Positions 26,643 through 36,194 are shown, counted from the stretch's first letter. The stretch: 64,000 bases of DNA from Corallococcus soli (GCF_014930455.1 NZ_JAAIYO010000006.1:124001-188000); one strand, 5' to 3'. The notes: generated by a model from the letters alone, not told the origin. Numbers and translations are program-made.

Positions 26643-28376
26643 TCATACCTTCCTCGTGACGTAGAAGTCGGCCAGCAGCGCGGCCAGCAGCACCACCAGC
26701 GGCCAGCGGGCGCGCTCCTGCGCACCGCCCTCCGCCGCGTCCTCGCCCGCCTCCTTCGCCGGCACCTCCGCGCTGTCCCGGCCGCGCAGGTCCGACTCGC
26801 GCGCATCCAGCGACAGCACCTCCAGCGAGTCCACTTCAGTGCCGTCCCGCTCCAGCACATGGCGGCCGGGGCGCGTGGGCGCGGGCAGGCTCAGCGCTCC
26901 CGCGCCGAACACCGGCTTGCGCCCGGACGGCCCCACCAACGCGTAGCGCGCACCGGCCTCCGTCACCACGGGCAGCGCTTCGCCCAGGTTGAGCTGGTGC
27001 CGGGGAAAGCCCTCGCGCAGCCGTCGCGCCTCGCGCACCACGTTGCCCAGCAGCACCGGCCACGCCGTCGTGCGCTGGAGGTTGGAGCGCGCCAGGTCCA
27101 CGTTGAGGTGCAGCCGCCCGCCCTCCTCTTGCGACACCAGCACCGCCTCGCCCGCGGTCACCAGCGGTCGCCCCGGCGGGTCCGTACCCGCCGTCCACCG
27201 CACCCCGGCGAGCTGCACGTCGTCCATCAACGTGCTGCCCTTCTCCGTGAAGAACGGCCCCACGAACGTGCGCAGCGGCCCCTCCGCGCCCAGCGTCACC
27301 CGCGCCTGCGTGCGCGAAGGTCCCACCGACAGCACCGGGGCACCGGGGACCGGCGTGCCATGCTCCACCTCCGGAGACACCGCCAGGAAGCGCTCCAGCG
27401 CCTGCCTCGACGCGGGCGACAGTCCCTCGGTGAGGCCCACCGACACCGGCATCACGGGCGACGGCGACAGGCGCACGCGTCCGTCCTCGGGCAGCGCGTC
27501 GTCCGGGAGGAACACCTCCACGTCACCGGCCTCGCGGAAGGTGAGGCGCACCGTCGCGGCGCCCTCCTCCGGCAGCGCGATGCGCTCGGTGCGCTCGGTG
27601 CCTTCACGCGCGCCCGGCCCTGGCGCCGCGCGCACCCGCGCCTCCACCTCCGAGGGCCCCGGGCCAAAGCGCGCCACCCGCAGCGTCACCGACGCCCGGC
27701 CCCCTTCGTCGCGCCGCTGCGCGGACACCAGCGCCACGTTGCCCACGGGGCGCCCCAGCGCCGTCCAGCGCACCGAGGGAGGAACGACCGTGTCCTGCGA
27801 CGGCGGCGCGTCGGTGAAGAAGTGCACGCGCTTGCCCGGCCCGGACAGCTCCTGCGCCCACAGGAGCGTGGGCACGACGTCATGGTCCGGCCCGCGGGCC
27901 TCGAAGGACTCCAGCGCGCCCAGGGCTCGCGACGCTTCAACCTCCGGCCCGGCCACCACGTGGGGTGACGCACCGCTCGCCAGCACCGTCACGTGCGTGG
28001 CGCCCTCCGCCTCCACGCGCTTCGCCGCCTCCACGCGCACGCGCTCCAGTACCGTCTTCCCATCCGGGGACCGCGCGGACATGGACAGGCTGCCGTCCAC
28101 CACCACCACCAGATGACGGCGGCGGGTCGCCTCGCCCCAGCGCACGTCCGCCAGGTACAGCGCGGCGGCCAGCACCGCGAGGACCTCCAGCAACAGCGAG
28201 GCTTCGCGCGTGAAGCGCTCCCACCGGGGGCCGCCCTCCGCGCGAGGACGCGGCGTGCGCCAAAGGAACAGCGCGCTCACCTCCACCGGCTTCTGCCGGC
28301 GGCGCAGGAAGTACGCCGCCACCAGCGGCACCAGCGCGCCCAGCGCCAGCAGGCCCCACGGAAGCCCGAAGCTCAC
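26643..28376 (-). CDS. BatA-like membrane protein with VWA domain
   Basis: A 577-residue protein starting at GTG. The N-terminus is the BatA signature membrane segment (GLPWGLLALGALVPLVAAYF) followed by LRRRQKPVEVSALFLWR. A second hydrophobic segment and a VWA domain with MIDAS VVVVDGSLSMS follow at about residues 90-100. The middle is beta-rich, and the protein ends in a transmembrane segment (WPLVVLLAALLADFYV) with a short basic tail. It is likely inner-membrane and works with the MoxR ATPase and the neighbouring VWA/DUF58 proteins. The GTG start lies inside the downstream copy of a 29-bp direct repeat whose other copy contains the DUF58 stop. Confidence 0.88.
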   Translation of the reverse strand: MSFGLPWGLLALGALVPLVAAYFLRRRQKPVEVSALFLWRTPRPRAEGGPRWERFTREASLLLEVLAVLAAALYLADVRWGEATRRRHLVVVVDGSLSMSARSPDGKTVLERVRVEAAKRVEAEGATHVTVLASGASPHVVAGPEVEASRALGALESFEARGPDHDVVPTLLWAQELSGPGKRVHFFTDAPPSQDTVVPPSVRWTALGRPVGNVALVSAQRRDEGGRASVTLRVARFGPGPSEVEARVRAAPGPGAREGTERTERIALPEEGAATVRLTFREAGDVEVFLPDDALPEDGRVRLSPSPVMPVSVGLTEGLSPASRQALERFLAVSPEVEHGTPVPGAPVLSVGPSRTQARVTLGAEGPLRTFVGPFFTEKGSTLMDDVQLAGVRWTAGTDPPGRPLVTAGEAVLVSQEEGGRLHLNVDLARSNLQRTTAWPVLLGNVVREARRLREGFPRHQLNLGEALPVVTEAGARYALVGPSGRKPVFGAGALSLPAPTRPGRHVLERDGTEVDSLEVLSLDARESDLRGRDSAEVPAKEAGEDAAEGGAQERARWPLVVLLAALLADFYVTRKV

Positions 28377-28456
28377 GCCCCGCCTCCCGCGACGAACCGC
28401 GCGCCGCTTCCCGAGCGAACCCCACCCAAGCTCACGCCCCGCCTCCCGCGACGAAC
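28369..28456 (-). repeat. 29-bp perfect direct repeat spanning the DUF58/BatA junction
   Basis: The same 29 bp occur at 28369-28397 and 28428-28456, 59 bp apart. On the minus strand both read as FVAGGGA followed by GTGAGCTT. The upstream copy supplies the DUF58 stop and the downstream copy supplies the BatA GTG start. Confidence 0.93.
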
Positions 28457-29292
28457 AACGCGCGCAGCGGTCCCGCCACCTGGGCCCGCAGGCCGTCCGC
28501 GGTGCTCACCGTGAGCAGCGTTCCCCGCGCCCGCGTCGCGGCGCTCCGCAGCGCACGCTGGTGCTCGCCGAAGCGGCGGGCGTAGGCGGCCAGCACCCCG
28601 TCCGTCAGCAGCTCCTCCAGCGCCGCGCCACTCTCCGCGTCCACCAGCCGGGCCCCCTCGCCGCCCGTGGGGTCCAGGTCCTCCACGTCCAGCACCTGCA
28701 CCAGGAACAGCGCCGACGCGCCCCGCGACAGCCGGGCGCACAGCGCCTCCAGGTCCGCCTCGAAGAGGAAGTCGCTCACCACCACCCGCACGCCGCAGGG
28801 CCGCAGCGGCGGCAGCCGCCCCAGCGCCGCCGCCAGGTCGTCCCGCGCCTCGAACTCCGCGCCCCGCAGCGCCGCGCGACACGCCGGCCCCTGCACCCGC
28901 TCCGACCTCGCCCCGCCCCACAGGAGCGTCGGCGACAGCCCCTGCCGAGCGCCCACCTCCACCGTGAGCAGCGCCACCTCGCGCGCCCCGGCCGCCTTGC
29001 GCGGTGACAGCCCCATGCTCCTCGAGCCGTCCAGCAGCACCTCCACGCGCGGCGACACCTCGTCCTGGCGCACGCGCAACACCAGGTCCCCCGTGCGCGC
29101 CACCGCGTTCCAGTCCAGCTGCCGCAGGTCGTCCCCTGGCTGGTACATGCGGAAGTCGTGCAGCTCCATCGCGCTGCCCGCGGACGTGGCGCGCACCTCG
29201 CCCACCCGTCCCCGCTGCGGCACGCGCGGCAGCGCCAGGGTCAGCCCCGGCACCAGCCGCGCCACCTCCGCTTCGTCCAGCCGCGGGCTCAC
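28432..29292 (-). CDS. DUF58 domain protein
   Basis: A 286-residue cytoplasmic protein of the DUF58 family, the usual partner of MoxR ATPases. The diagnostic block is GSAMELHDFRMYQPGDD, then LRQLDWNAVARTGDLVLR. A VWA-like fold follows with the MIDAS-type motif LLDGSRSMG at about residues 88-96, and a second strand-helix unit is GVRVVVSDFLFEADLEA. Its GTG start overlaps the ABC permease stop (GTGA), so translation is coupled. It probably links the VWA membrane proteins to the MoxR chaperone. Confidence 0.92.
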   Translation of the reverse strand: MSPRLDEAEVARLVPGLTLALPRVPQRGRVGEVRATSAGSAMELHDFRMYQPGDDLRQLDWNAVARTGDLVLRVRQDEVSPRVEVLLDGSRSMGLSPRKAAGAREVALLTVEVGARQGLSPTLLWGGARSERVQGPACRAALRGAEFEARDDLAAALGRLPPLRPCGVRVVVSDFLFEADLEALCARLSRGASALFLVQVLDVEDLDPTGGEGARLVDAESGAALEELLTDGVLAAYARRFGEHQRALRSAATRARGTLLTVSTADGLRAQVAGPLRALFVAGGGA

Positions 29293-30806
29293 GGCGCGTG
29301 GGCCTCACGCTCGCGCCTCGCGAGCACCCGGTCCGCCGCGAACGCGCACAGCAGCGCCACCAGCGCCACGCACAGCAGCAGCTCCGGCGGCATCCGCAGG
29401 CCCGACGGGTCCGTCCATTCACGGCGGTCGAAGTTCAGCGTCCCCAACACGGGGTTGAGCAGGTTGAGCAGGGGGTCGTCCCCGTCCAGCCCCAGGAACA
29501 CCGCCAGCAGCGGCGGCACCCCGGCCCCCAGCGCGCCCACCGCGACGAAGATCAGCCGCACCGCCGCGGGCGACGCGAACCGGCTCGACCGGGGCATCCG
29601 CCCCACCAGCAGCGCCACCGACAGGTAGATGACGCCGTAGAGGGCCAGCGCCACGAGCGCCATCCCCGTGCGCATCACGCTCGTCGAAGGGTCCGACGCC
29701 CACAGCAGCGCCGCGCATCCGGCCATCCAGCCCACCAGCAGCAGCACGCTCAGCCGGAAGCCGCGCAGGGCGCCCGTCCGCAGCAGCGACCAGGGCCGCG
29801 TGCCCGCGCGCAACGGCCGTGACTGCCCATCCACGTCCGTCGCCGTGAACAGCCCCGTGAGGATGAGGTGCAGCCCGCCGAGGACGCCCGCGATGCCCGG
29901 GATGTCATCCTCCCGGCCCAGCAACCACCACACCGCCGCCACCCCCACGAACGTCAGCACGGTCTGCACCACCAACGCCCGGCGCGGACGGCGCGTGTAG
30001 TCCTCCGTCACCAGCGACAGCCGCGCCACCGCCGTCTCGAACAGCAGCCACCCGTCCGTCAGCAGCAGCCACAGCCCCACGCCCACCCCCAGGAAGAAGT
30101 CCCGGTCCAGGGAGATCCCCCGGCCCCGTCCCTCCGTCAGCATGAAGATGAAGGCGAGCGCCTGGAAGAACGTCACCAGCAGCGCGCCCACCAGCACGAA
30201 GCGCACCAGGGCCCGTCCCATCCGCCCGTCCGCCAGCGTCGCCGCGCACACCGACGCGAGCGTGAGGAACACCAGCCACGCGCCGCCCAGCAGCAACACC
30301 ATCAGGATGGTGGGCAGGTCGATGCCGTTGAGGAAGTAGCTGAACAGCAGGAACGGCCCCACCGCCGACGCGTACAGCGCCGCCTGCACCAGGAAGGACG
30401 CCACCTTGCCGCCCAGGATGCGCCGGGGCCCCAGCCCCGTGAGCAGCAGGAGCGACCACGTCTCGTCCTCGCGCTCGCGCGCCAGCGAACGGTACGCGTT
30501 GAAGGGGATGACCCCGAAGTGCACCAGCCCCAGGCACACGAAGAAGGAGAAGAAGTACGTGCGCCCCTCGCGCGAATAGGACGTCCCCTGCGTGTTCACG
30601 TACGCGATGAGCGACAGCGTCAGGCACGCCAGCAGCAACAACCCGAAGGACACCCAGAAGGTGCGCGTGCGCAGCCCCTGCCGCACCTCCTTCACCACCA
30701 GCGGGTTGAGCCGGTCGCCCCACTTCTCCCAGCGGTCGGACGCCTTGACCGCTGGAGCGACGGTGGCGTCGGACGCACCCGACGCCGGACTTGCTTGCGT
30801 GCTCAC
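29289..30806 (-). CDS. ABC-2-type transporter permease
   Basis: A 505-residue polytopic membrane protein. A cytoplasmic N-terminus (NPLVVKEVRQGLRTRTFW) precedes ten or more hydrophobic segments. The ABC-2 pattern is clear in FNAYRSLAREREDETWSLLL, with TGLGPRRILGGK following. Its GTG start overlaps the stop of the ATP-binding protein (GTGA), and its own stop overlaps the DUF58 start. It pairs with that ATPase as an exporter or ABC-type envelope machine. The substrate is not evident. Confidence 0.9.
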   Translation of the reverse strand: MSTQASPASGASDATVAPAVKASDRWEKWGDRLNPLVVKEVRQGLRTRTFWVSFGLLLLACLTLSLIAYVNTQGTSYSREGRTYFFSFFVCLGLVHFGVIPFNAYRSLAREREDETWSLLLLTGLGPRRILGGKVASFLVQAALYASAVGPFLLFSYFLNGIDLPTILMVLLLGGAWLVFLTLASVCAATLADGRMGRALVRFVLVGALLVTFFQALAFIFMLTEGRGRGISLDRDFFLGVGVGLWLLLTDGWLLFETAVARLSLVTEDYTRRPRRALVVQTVLTFVGVAAVWWLLGREDDIPGIAGVLGGLHLILTGLFTATDVDGQSRPLRAGTRPWSLLRTGALRGFRLSVLLLVGWMAGCAALLWASDPSTSVMRTGMALVALALYGVIYLSVALLVGRMPRSSRFASPAAVRLIFVAVGALGAGVPPLLAVFLGLDGDDPLLNLLNPVLGTLNFDRREWTDPSGLRMPPELLLCVALVALLCAFAADRVLARREREAHAP

Positions 30807-31786
30807 GCCACCCTCCCCTTCGTCACCGTCATGAAGGCATCCTCCAGGTTGCGCTCGCGCGGGCTGAAGGCGCACACCGGCAGCCCCTGCGCCACCAGCG
30901 CCGCGAGCAGCGCCGCCGCGGCGGCCTCCGCCTGCATCGGGCCCGCGTCCGGCTCCAGCTCCAGCCGCACGCGCAGCGCGCTGGCCTCGCGGGTCACCTC
31001 CTGCACGCGCGGCTGCTCCAACAACAGCCGCTCCGCGCGCGCGCTCACCGCCTCCCCTTCCGTCCCCGCCGCCAGCCGCACCACCAGTTCCACCCCGCGC
31101 GAGGCCTCCGCGCCCGTGCGCAGCAGGTCCTCCACCCGGCCCTGGGCCAGCAGGCGCCCCTGTTCGATGATGACGCAGGAGTCGCAGATCTCCGCCAGCT
31201 CCGTGAGGATGTGGCTGGAGATGATGACCGCCTTGCCCTGGTCCGCCAGCGCGCGCAGCAGCTCCCGCAGCTCGATGCGCGCGCGGGGGTCCAGGCCGTC
31301 CGCGGGCTCGTCCAGCAGCAGCAACTGGGGGTCGTGCAGCAGCGTGCGCCCCAGGGCCACGCGCTGGCGCATGCCCTTGGACAGCTCCGTGGTGAGCTTC
31401 TCCGCCAGGGGCATCAGCCCCGTGAACTCCATCACCGAGTCCACCCGCTGCCGCCGCTGCGCGCCCTTCAGGCCGTACGCGCGCGCGAAGAAGTCCAGGA
31501 ACTCCGTCACGGTGACGTCGTCATAGGTGCCGTAGCGGTCCGGCATGTAGCCCAGCAGGGGCCGGGCCTTGTCCGGCGCGTCCACCAGCGACCGGCCATC
31601 CAGCAGCACCTCGCCGGCGGTGGGCACGTCCAGCGTGGCCAGGATGCGCAGCGTGGTGCTCTTGCCCGCGCCGTTGGGGCCGATGAAGCCCAGGATGCCG
31701 CCGGCCTCCAGGGAGAAGGACACGTCGTCCACCGCGCGCAGCCCCCCGTAGTCGCGCCGCAGGCCCTTCACTTCCAGCAGGCTCAT
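30803..31786 (-). CDS. ABC transporter ATP-binding protein
   Basis: A 327-residue nucleotide-binding subunit. Walker A is GPNGAGKST at residues 36-44, the signature is LSKGMRQR, Walker B is LLLLDEPADGLDP, and the switch His lies in IISSHIL. A C-terminal extension of ~100 residues with ALRVRLELEP is typical of ABC-2/gliding-type (CcmA/GldA-like) ATPases. It powers the adjacent permease. The ATG overlaps the preceding stop (ATGA). The gene sits within the MoxR operon, linking that chaperone system to a transporter. Confidence 0.95.
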   Translation of the reverse strand: MSLLEVKGLRRDYGGLRAVDDVSFSLEAGGILGFIGPNGAGKSTTLRILATLDVPTAGEVLLDGRSLVDAPDKARPLLGYMPDRYGTYDDVTVTEFLDFFARAYGLKGAQRRQRVDSVMEFTGLMPLAEKLTTELSKGMRQRVALGRTLLHDPQLLLLDEPADGLDPRARIELRELLRALADQGKAVIISSHILTELAEICDSCVIIEQGRLLAQGRVEDLLRTGAEASRGVELVVRLAAGTEGEAVSARAERLLLEQPRVQEVTREASALRVRLELEPDAGPMQAEAAAAALLAALVAQGLPVCAFSPRERNLEDAFMTVTKGRVA

Positions 31787-33600
31787 GGCCGCACCTCCTC
31801 GAACCCACCGCGCACCAGATGCACTCCAGCCTCCAGGTCCACGTCCACCGCCGCGGTGGGCGCGAAGCCCCGGCCGCCCAGGCGGACCAGGAAGGTGTTG
31901 TCGCCCAGGGAGTCATCGAACACGCCCCTCGCCAACGGGAAGCGCTGCTCCGGCTGGTGCCCCAGAGTCCACGGGTCGTCCCGCTCACGTTCAAACCCCG
32001 GGGCCTTCGTCTCATCGGGGAGGGGCACGGCGCTCGCCTCGCCGCCGTCCGCCATCGCGGGCACGGTCCAGAGCCTGCCCTGGAAGCGCACGAGGCCCGA
32101 CTCCACGTCCGCCCCCAGCGCGTTCTGCACGACGAGCCCGTCCTGCGCCTTGCGCACGGTGAGCCGCGCCCGCGACGGGAGCACCGCCACCTCGCCCCAC
32201 TCACGGTAGGTGCGCGAGGGCAGGAAGCTGTCGCGCAGCGCCATCCCCTGCGTCCAGTCCAGGAAGCGCGGCGGGTCTTCCGGCTCCGGGGTGGCCAGCA
32301 GCACGCTGGAGGCGGGCATCGTCACGCCCTCCTCGGCGAGGTTGGCGTACCAGGCGGTGAGCCCCACCGTCACCGCGCGCGAACGTTCGCGGTCCAGCAG
32401 CGTGAAGCTGTAGCGCGCGGAGTGCACGCGGAAGCCGTCCACCAGCACCGACCAGGCCACCAGCGACAGACACGTGACGGCCGCCAGCGTGGGCACGGCG
32501 ATGAGCACCGCCAACGGCCCCTTGCGCCGGGCGAGCATCAACCCGCCGGGCCCCACCGCGAGGGTGAAGAGGAAGATGAGCAGCATGAAGCGGCCCACGG
32601 GCGCGCGCGCGCTGGCCAGCAGCGGCAACATCCCGTCACGCAGGAGGCTGCTGCGGTCCCAGCGCGGTGGCGGCCCCGCGGGCACCACCGCGCTCGTCGC
32701 CGTCGACGCGTCCTCCACGAGCTTCTGCCCACAGGTCTGGAACCTGTGGCAGTCACGGAACTGGCGCACCTGGCCGAAGCCGTACGGCGACCGCTCCGCC
32801 CCGAAGTCCTGGATCAACGGGAAGTGCCGGCGCGGGTTGGCCGGAGGATGGGCGAGCACCAGGTTGCCGCCGGACAGCGCGAAGGACTCCAGCACGGCCC
32901 AGACGTCGTCGGGCACCTCCTCCGGCGGCGCCGTCACCAGCACCGCGTCGTAGCCCACGTACGCGGCCAGCTCGCGCGGCGCCACGCGGGCGTCGAGGAA
33001 GCGCGTGGCGAGGAGCGGCTCCTGGCCATCCCCCGTCCGGCCCAACCGGGTCGCGCGCTCGAAGGACTTCACGTCCCCCAGCACCATCACGCGCGCGCCC
33101 TGGTAGCTGTCCAGGTAGAAGCCCTCCGTGGCGGTGGGCATCCCGGGTGAGTCCATGCGGAGCTGTCCGGACTGGAGGTCCGCGGGCAGCATCAGGTAGG
33201 TGACGACGCGCTCGCGCGGCCCCAGTTGGAGTGAGCGCTCCGTGATGCGTCCCTCCGCATGGATGGACAGGCGCACCGGGCGCGGCTGGCCGCTGCTGTT
33301 GTGCACCGTCACCTGGATGGGGGTGTAGCCCCGCTGCGGCACCAGCGTGACGGAGCGCAGGGTCGCCTTGAGGTCACCCTTCTCGGGAAAGGTTTCAGGT
33401 GTCTCCACCACCTCGCGGTAGCCGCCCGCCCTCTCCTTTTCCGTGTCCGTGTCCGAGCCCGTCAGGGCCTCCGCCGCCACGGCCACTTCGGCCGCCGCCT
33501 CGGGCACGGGCGCGGTCACCGCCACTTCGGCGGCGCCCGCGAGCGCCGTCCAGAGCAGGGCCATGGCGAGCACCGGGCTCCAGGGCACGCGGCTAGCCAC
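31783..33600 (-). CDS. exported membrane protein of the ABC/MoxR operon (GldG-like role possible)
   Basis: 605 residues with an N-terminal signal segment (VLAMALLWTALAGAAEV). A large periplasmic beta/alpha region contains VMVLGD, GYDAVLVTAPPEEVPDDVW and LSGGNLVLAHPPANP, which look like a nucleotide-binding-fold/amidotransferase-like core as in GldG-type partners of ABC-2 exporters. Two to three membrane segments lie at about residues 335-400, and a C-terminal beta domain follows. The GTG start overlaps the MoxR stop by 8 bp and the stop overlaps the ABC ATPase start. The role is inferred from position; no catalytic residues are identified. Confidence 0.75.
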   Translation of the reverse strand: MASRVPWSPVLAMALLWTALAGAAEVAVTAPVPEAAAEVAVAAEALTGSDTDTEKERAGGYREVVETPETFPEKGDLKATLRSVTLVPQRGYTPIQVTVHNSSGQPRPVRLSIHAEGRITERSLQLGPRERVVTYLMLPADLQSGQLRMDSPGMPTATEGFYLDSYQGARVMVLGDVKSFERATRLGRTGDGQEPLLATRFLDARVAPRELAAYVGYDAVLVTAPPEEVPDDVWAVLESFALSGGNLVLAHPPANPRRHFPLIQDFGAERSPYGFGQVRQFRDCHRFQTCGQKLVEDASTATSAVVPAGPPPRWDRSSLLRDGMLPLLASARAPVGRFMLLIFLFTLAVGPGGLMLARRKGPLAVLIAVPTLAAVTCLSLVAWSVLVDGFRVHSARYSFTLLDRERSRAVTVGLTAWYANLAEEGVTMPASSVLLATPEPEDPPRFLDWTQGMALRDSFLPSRTYREWGEVAVLPSRARLTVRKAQDGLVVQNALGADVESGLVRFQGRLWTVPAMADGGEASAVPLPDETKAPGFERERDDPWTLGHQPEQRFPLARGVFDDSLGDNTFLVRLGGRGFAPTAAVDVDLEAGVHLVRGGFEEVRP

Positions 33601-34621
33601 GGGGCACCTCGGGGATGGCCTTGAGCAGCTCGCGCACCACGTCCGGCGCGGTCACCTTCTCCAGCGAGGCCTCGTAGGCCAGCACCAGCCGGTGGTTGAG
33701 CGCGGCGGGCGCGGCGGCCACCACGTCGTCGAAGCCCACGTTGGGCCGGCCGTGGAGGAGCGCGAGCGCACGGCCCGCGGCGGCGAGGGCCAGCGCCGCG
33801 CGGGGGCTCGCGCCGAAGCGCACGAAGCGGCGCACGGCGTCCGGAGCGGAGGCCTGGCGCGGGTCGGAGGCCTCCACCAGCCGGCCGATGAAGTCCGCCA
33901 CCGGCCCTGGCAGGTGCACGCGGTCCACGGCGGCGAACAGGCGGGACAGGCCCTCCGCGTCCAGGACGGGCTCCTGCGCGGGAGGTGTCCCGCGCACGCG
34001 CGTGGTGAGCAGCGTGCGCAGCGTCTTCGCGCCCACGGGGGGCACGAGGATGCGGAAGAGGAAGCGGTCCAGCTGCGCTTCGGGCAGCGGGTAGGTGCCC
34101 TCCAGCTCGATGGGGTTCTGGGTGGCGAGCACGAAGAAGGGGTCGGGCAGGGGCCGCGTCTGGCCCAGCACCGTCACCGAGCGCTCCTGCATGGCCTCCA
34201 GCAGCGCGGACTGCGTCTTCGGGCTGGAGCGGTTGATTTCATCCGCGAGCACGAGGCTGGCGAAGAGGGGGCCCTCGCGAAAGACGAAGTCGCGGCGGGC
34301 CTCGCCCTCCAGCACGTAGGTGCCGGTGATGTCGCCGGGCAGCAGGTCGGGGGTGAACTGGATGCGGCGGAAGGGCAGCGCGAGCAGCCGCGCCAGCGCC
34401 TTGCACAGCTCCGTCTTGCCCAGGCCGGGCAGGCCCTCCAGGAGCACGTGGCCCCGGGCGAGCACGGCCACCACGACCTGCTCGACGACCCCCTCCTGGT
34501 CGAGCATCACCTGGTTGAGCCCGGCCTTGAGCCGGGAGGCTACGTCCGCCGCGCCTTGCGCCTCGGCGGGACTCAGAAGCTCCGCTGCCACGTCGATTCC
34601 CCCTGCTGGACTACCGCTCAC
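33593..34621 (-). CDS. MoxR-family AAA+ ATPase
   Basis: A 342-residue AAA+ protein. Walker A is LLEGLPGLGKT, Walker B lies in LVLADEINRSSPKTQSALLE, sensor 1 is ATQNP, and the family-specific block is YPLPEAQLDRFLFR. MoxR ATPases act as chaperones that mature or insert complexes together with DUF58/VWA partners, all of which are encoded downstream. The GTG start lies within the end of the preceding gene (11-bp overlap), so it is translationally coupled. Confidence 0.95.
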   Translation of the reverse strand: MSGSPAGGIDVAAELLSPAEAQGAADVASRLKAGLNQVMLDQEGVVEQVVVAVLARGHVLLEGLPGLGKTELCKALARLLALPFRRIQFTPDLLPGDITGTYVLEGEARRDFVFREGPLFASLVLADEINRSSPKTQSALLEAMQERSVTVLGQTRPLPDPFFVLATQNPIELEGTYPLPEAQLDRFLFRILVPPVGAKTLRTLLTTRVRGTPPAQEPVLDAEGLSRLFAAVDRVHLPGPVADFIGRLVEASDPRQASAPDAVRRFVRFGASPRAALALAAAGRALALLHGRPNVGFDDVVAAAPAALNHRLVLAYEASLEKVTAPDVVRELLKAIPEVPRG

Positions 34622-36194
34622 CGAAGTACCGCTTCACCAGGTCGCGGTTGCGAGGCAAGAGCGGACCGGAGCCCGGCCCCGCCGTCGCATCGCCCTTCGC
34701 GCCCGTGCCCTTCGCCCCCACCGCGCCCGCCTGCCCCGTCCGGGCTTGCGGATCCGCGGCACGAAGCCCCCAAAGCTCTTCCGCGTCACCGCCGTGTCCC
34801 TCCGGCAGCGGCTGGAAGGCGAGCCGGTCCGGATCCATCTCCGCCTCGCCGCCGAAGACGAGCGGGCTGCTCTCGCCGCCCCGCCCAGCGCCCGCGCCCC
34901 TGCCCGGCCTCACGCCCCGGCTCGCGTGCTGACCGCCCTGACCCTGGCCCTCACCCTCCCCGTCACCGTCCCCCCCCTGCTGTCCCTGACCCTGGCCACG
35001 CTGTCCCTGGCCCTGCTGGCCTTGTCCCTGGCCGGACTGCTGCCGCCGGGTGGGACGCCTCGCCTGGGCCCCGCGGTTCCCCGCCGCGTTGTTTTCCTCG
35101 CCGAAGCGCTGGGCCAGGGCCTGCTGTCGGCGCTCCAGCGTGCGGCGCAGGTCCGCGACCTGATCCGGAGAGCCGGAGGCCTGGGCCCGGGCCGAGGCGC
35201 GGGCCTGGGCCTCACGGGAAGGGTCGCCCGAGCCCTGCTGAGCGCCCTGCGGGTCGCCGCCCTGTTCACGCGCCTGGGAGTCCTGGGTGTCGCCGCCCTG
35301 TTCTCCAGCGCCCTGCCCCTGCGAGCCCTGCCCGGACGCCGCCCGCGGTTCGCCGTCCTCGGAGGCTCCGTCCTGTTCCTGCCCTCCGTTGGAGCGCGCA
35401 TCGAGCGCCATGAGGGCCTGCTCCAGGGACTCACGCTCACGGGTGGCGGACTCGGCCCCCCCGGCGGCGGCGAGCGCATCCTCGAGTTCGGCGGCGGCCT
35501 CGGAGGCGCGGTTCAGTTCGGCGGCGGCCTCGGAGGCGCGTTCGGCGAGCCGCTGCTCCAGGGCATCAGAGGCCTCCCAGTCCGCGGAGTCGAAGCGGCC
35601 CTGCGCCACTTCGTCGGACAGCCGGCGCAGCTCCTCTTCGACGTCCTGGCCCAGCGGCTCCTCGCGGGCCAGGGCCTCCGCCTGGGCCTGCACGGCGGCG
35701 ACCTGGGTCGCGGCGGCGGCGTTGATGTTCGACATGCGCAGGGCGGGCAGCGGAACGAGGAACCCCACGGCGAGGAACAGGAGCGCACCCAGCAGCGCAC
35801 CCACGGGCCGGCGCCACGGCACCTCCGGGAGCTTCACCTGCTGGGCGAACTGGTTGAGGGAGAGCTCCCAGTCACCGACGGGACGCTCCAGGCGCGTGAG
35901 CAGCAGGCCCCCAGCCCCGGCCGAGCGGTCCGCGAGCACCGCCGCGTACTCCAGCGACACGCCCCGGGAGCGGGCCCGCACGAACCACCACGCGAGGCCC
36001 GCGACGACGAGCGGGGGCACCGCCCAGACAGCGGCGCCACGCAAGAGCAGTCGGCAGAGCACGCACGCGGTGGCGGTGGCCCAGACGGGAACCAGTCCCG
36101 CGCCCAGCCAGGCCACGGCGTTGAGGCGCCGCCGCACGCGCCGGATGGGCGCGAGCACGAGGGACTGGAAGCGGCGTTCTTCGCTGGCGGCCAT
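34611..36194 (-). CDS. membrane-anchored coiled-coil protein with Gln/Gly-rich region (first gene of MoxR operon)
   Basis: 527 residues. Two hydrophobic segments near the N-terminus (about 20-75) precede a third at ~140-160. A long alanine/glutamate coiled coil runs from about 165 to 265. A very low-complexity stretch rich in Gln, Gly, Glu and Asp occupies about 275-440, and the C-terminus is less biased (PLLPRNRDLVKRYFGER). The layout resembles DUF4175-type proteins that accompany BatA/MoxR systems, but only by architecture. ATG at 36194; no strong SD. The stop overlaps the MoxR start. Confidence 0.78.
   Translation of the reverse strand: MAASEERRFQSLVLAPIRRVRRRLNAVAWLGAGLVPVWATATACVLCRLLLRGAAVWAVPPLVVAGLAWWFVRARSRGVSLEYAAVLADRSAGAGGLLLTRLERPVGDWELSLNQFAQQVKLPEVPWRRPVGALLGALLFLAVGFLVPLPALRMSNINAAAATQVAAVQAQAEALAREEPLGQDVEEELRRLSDEVAQGRFDSADWEASDALEQRLAERASEAAAELNRASEAAAELEDALAAAGGAESATRERESLEQALMALDARSNGGQEQDGASEDGEPRAASGQGSQGQGAGEQGGDTQDSQAREQGGDPQGAQQGSGDPSREAQARASARAQASGSPDQVADLRRTLERRQQALAQRFGEENNAAGNRGAQARRPTRRQQSGQGQGQQGQGQRGQGQGQQGGDGDGEGEGQGQGGQHASRGVRPGRGAGAGRGGESSPLVFGGEAEMDPDRLAFQPLPEGHGGDAEELWGLRAADPQARTGQAGAVGAKGTGAKGDATAGPGSGPLLPRNRDLVKRYFGER

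Noticed and set aside
28373-28431. Frameshifted extra DUF58 C-terminus
   Set aside because: The second FVAGGGA copy is out of frame with the DUF58 gene and follows its stop; it is better explained by a short duplication.
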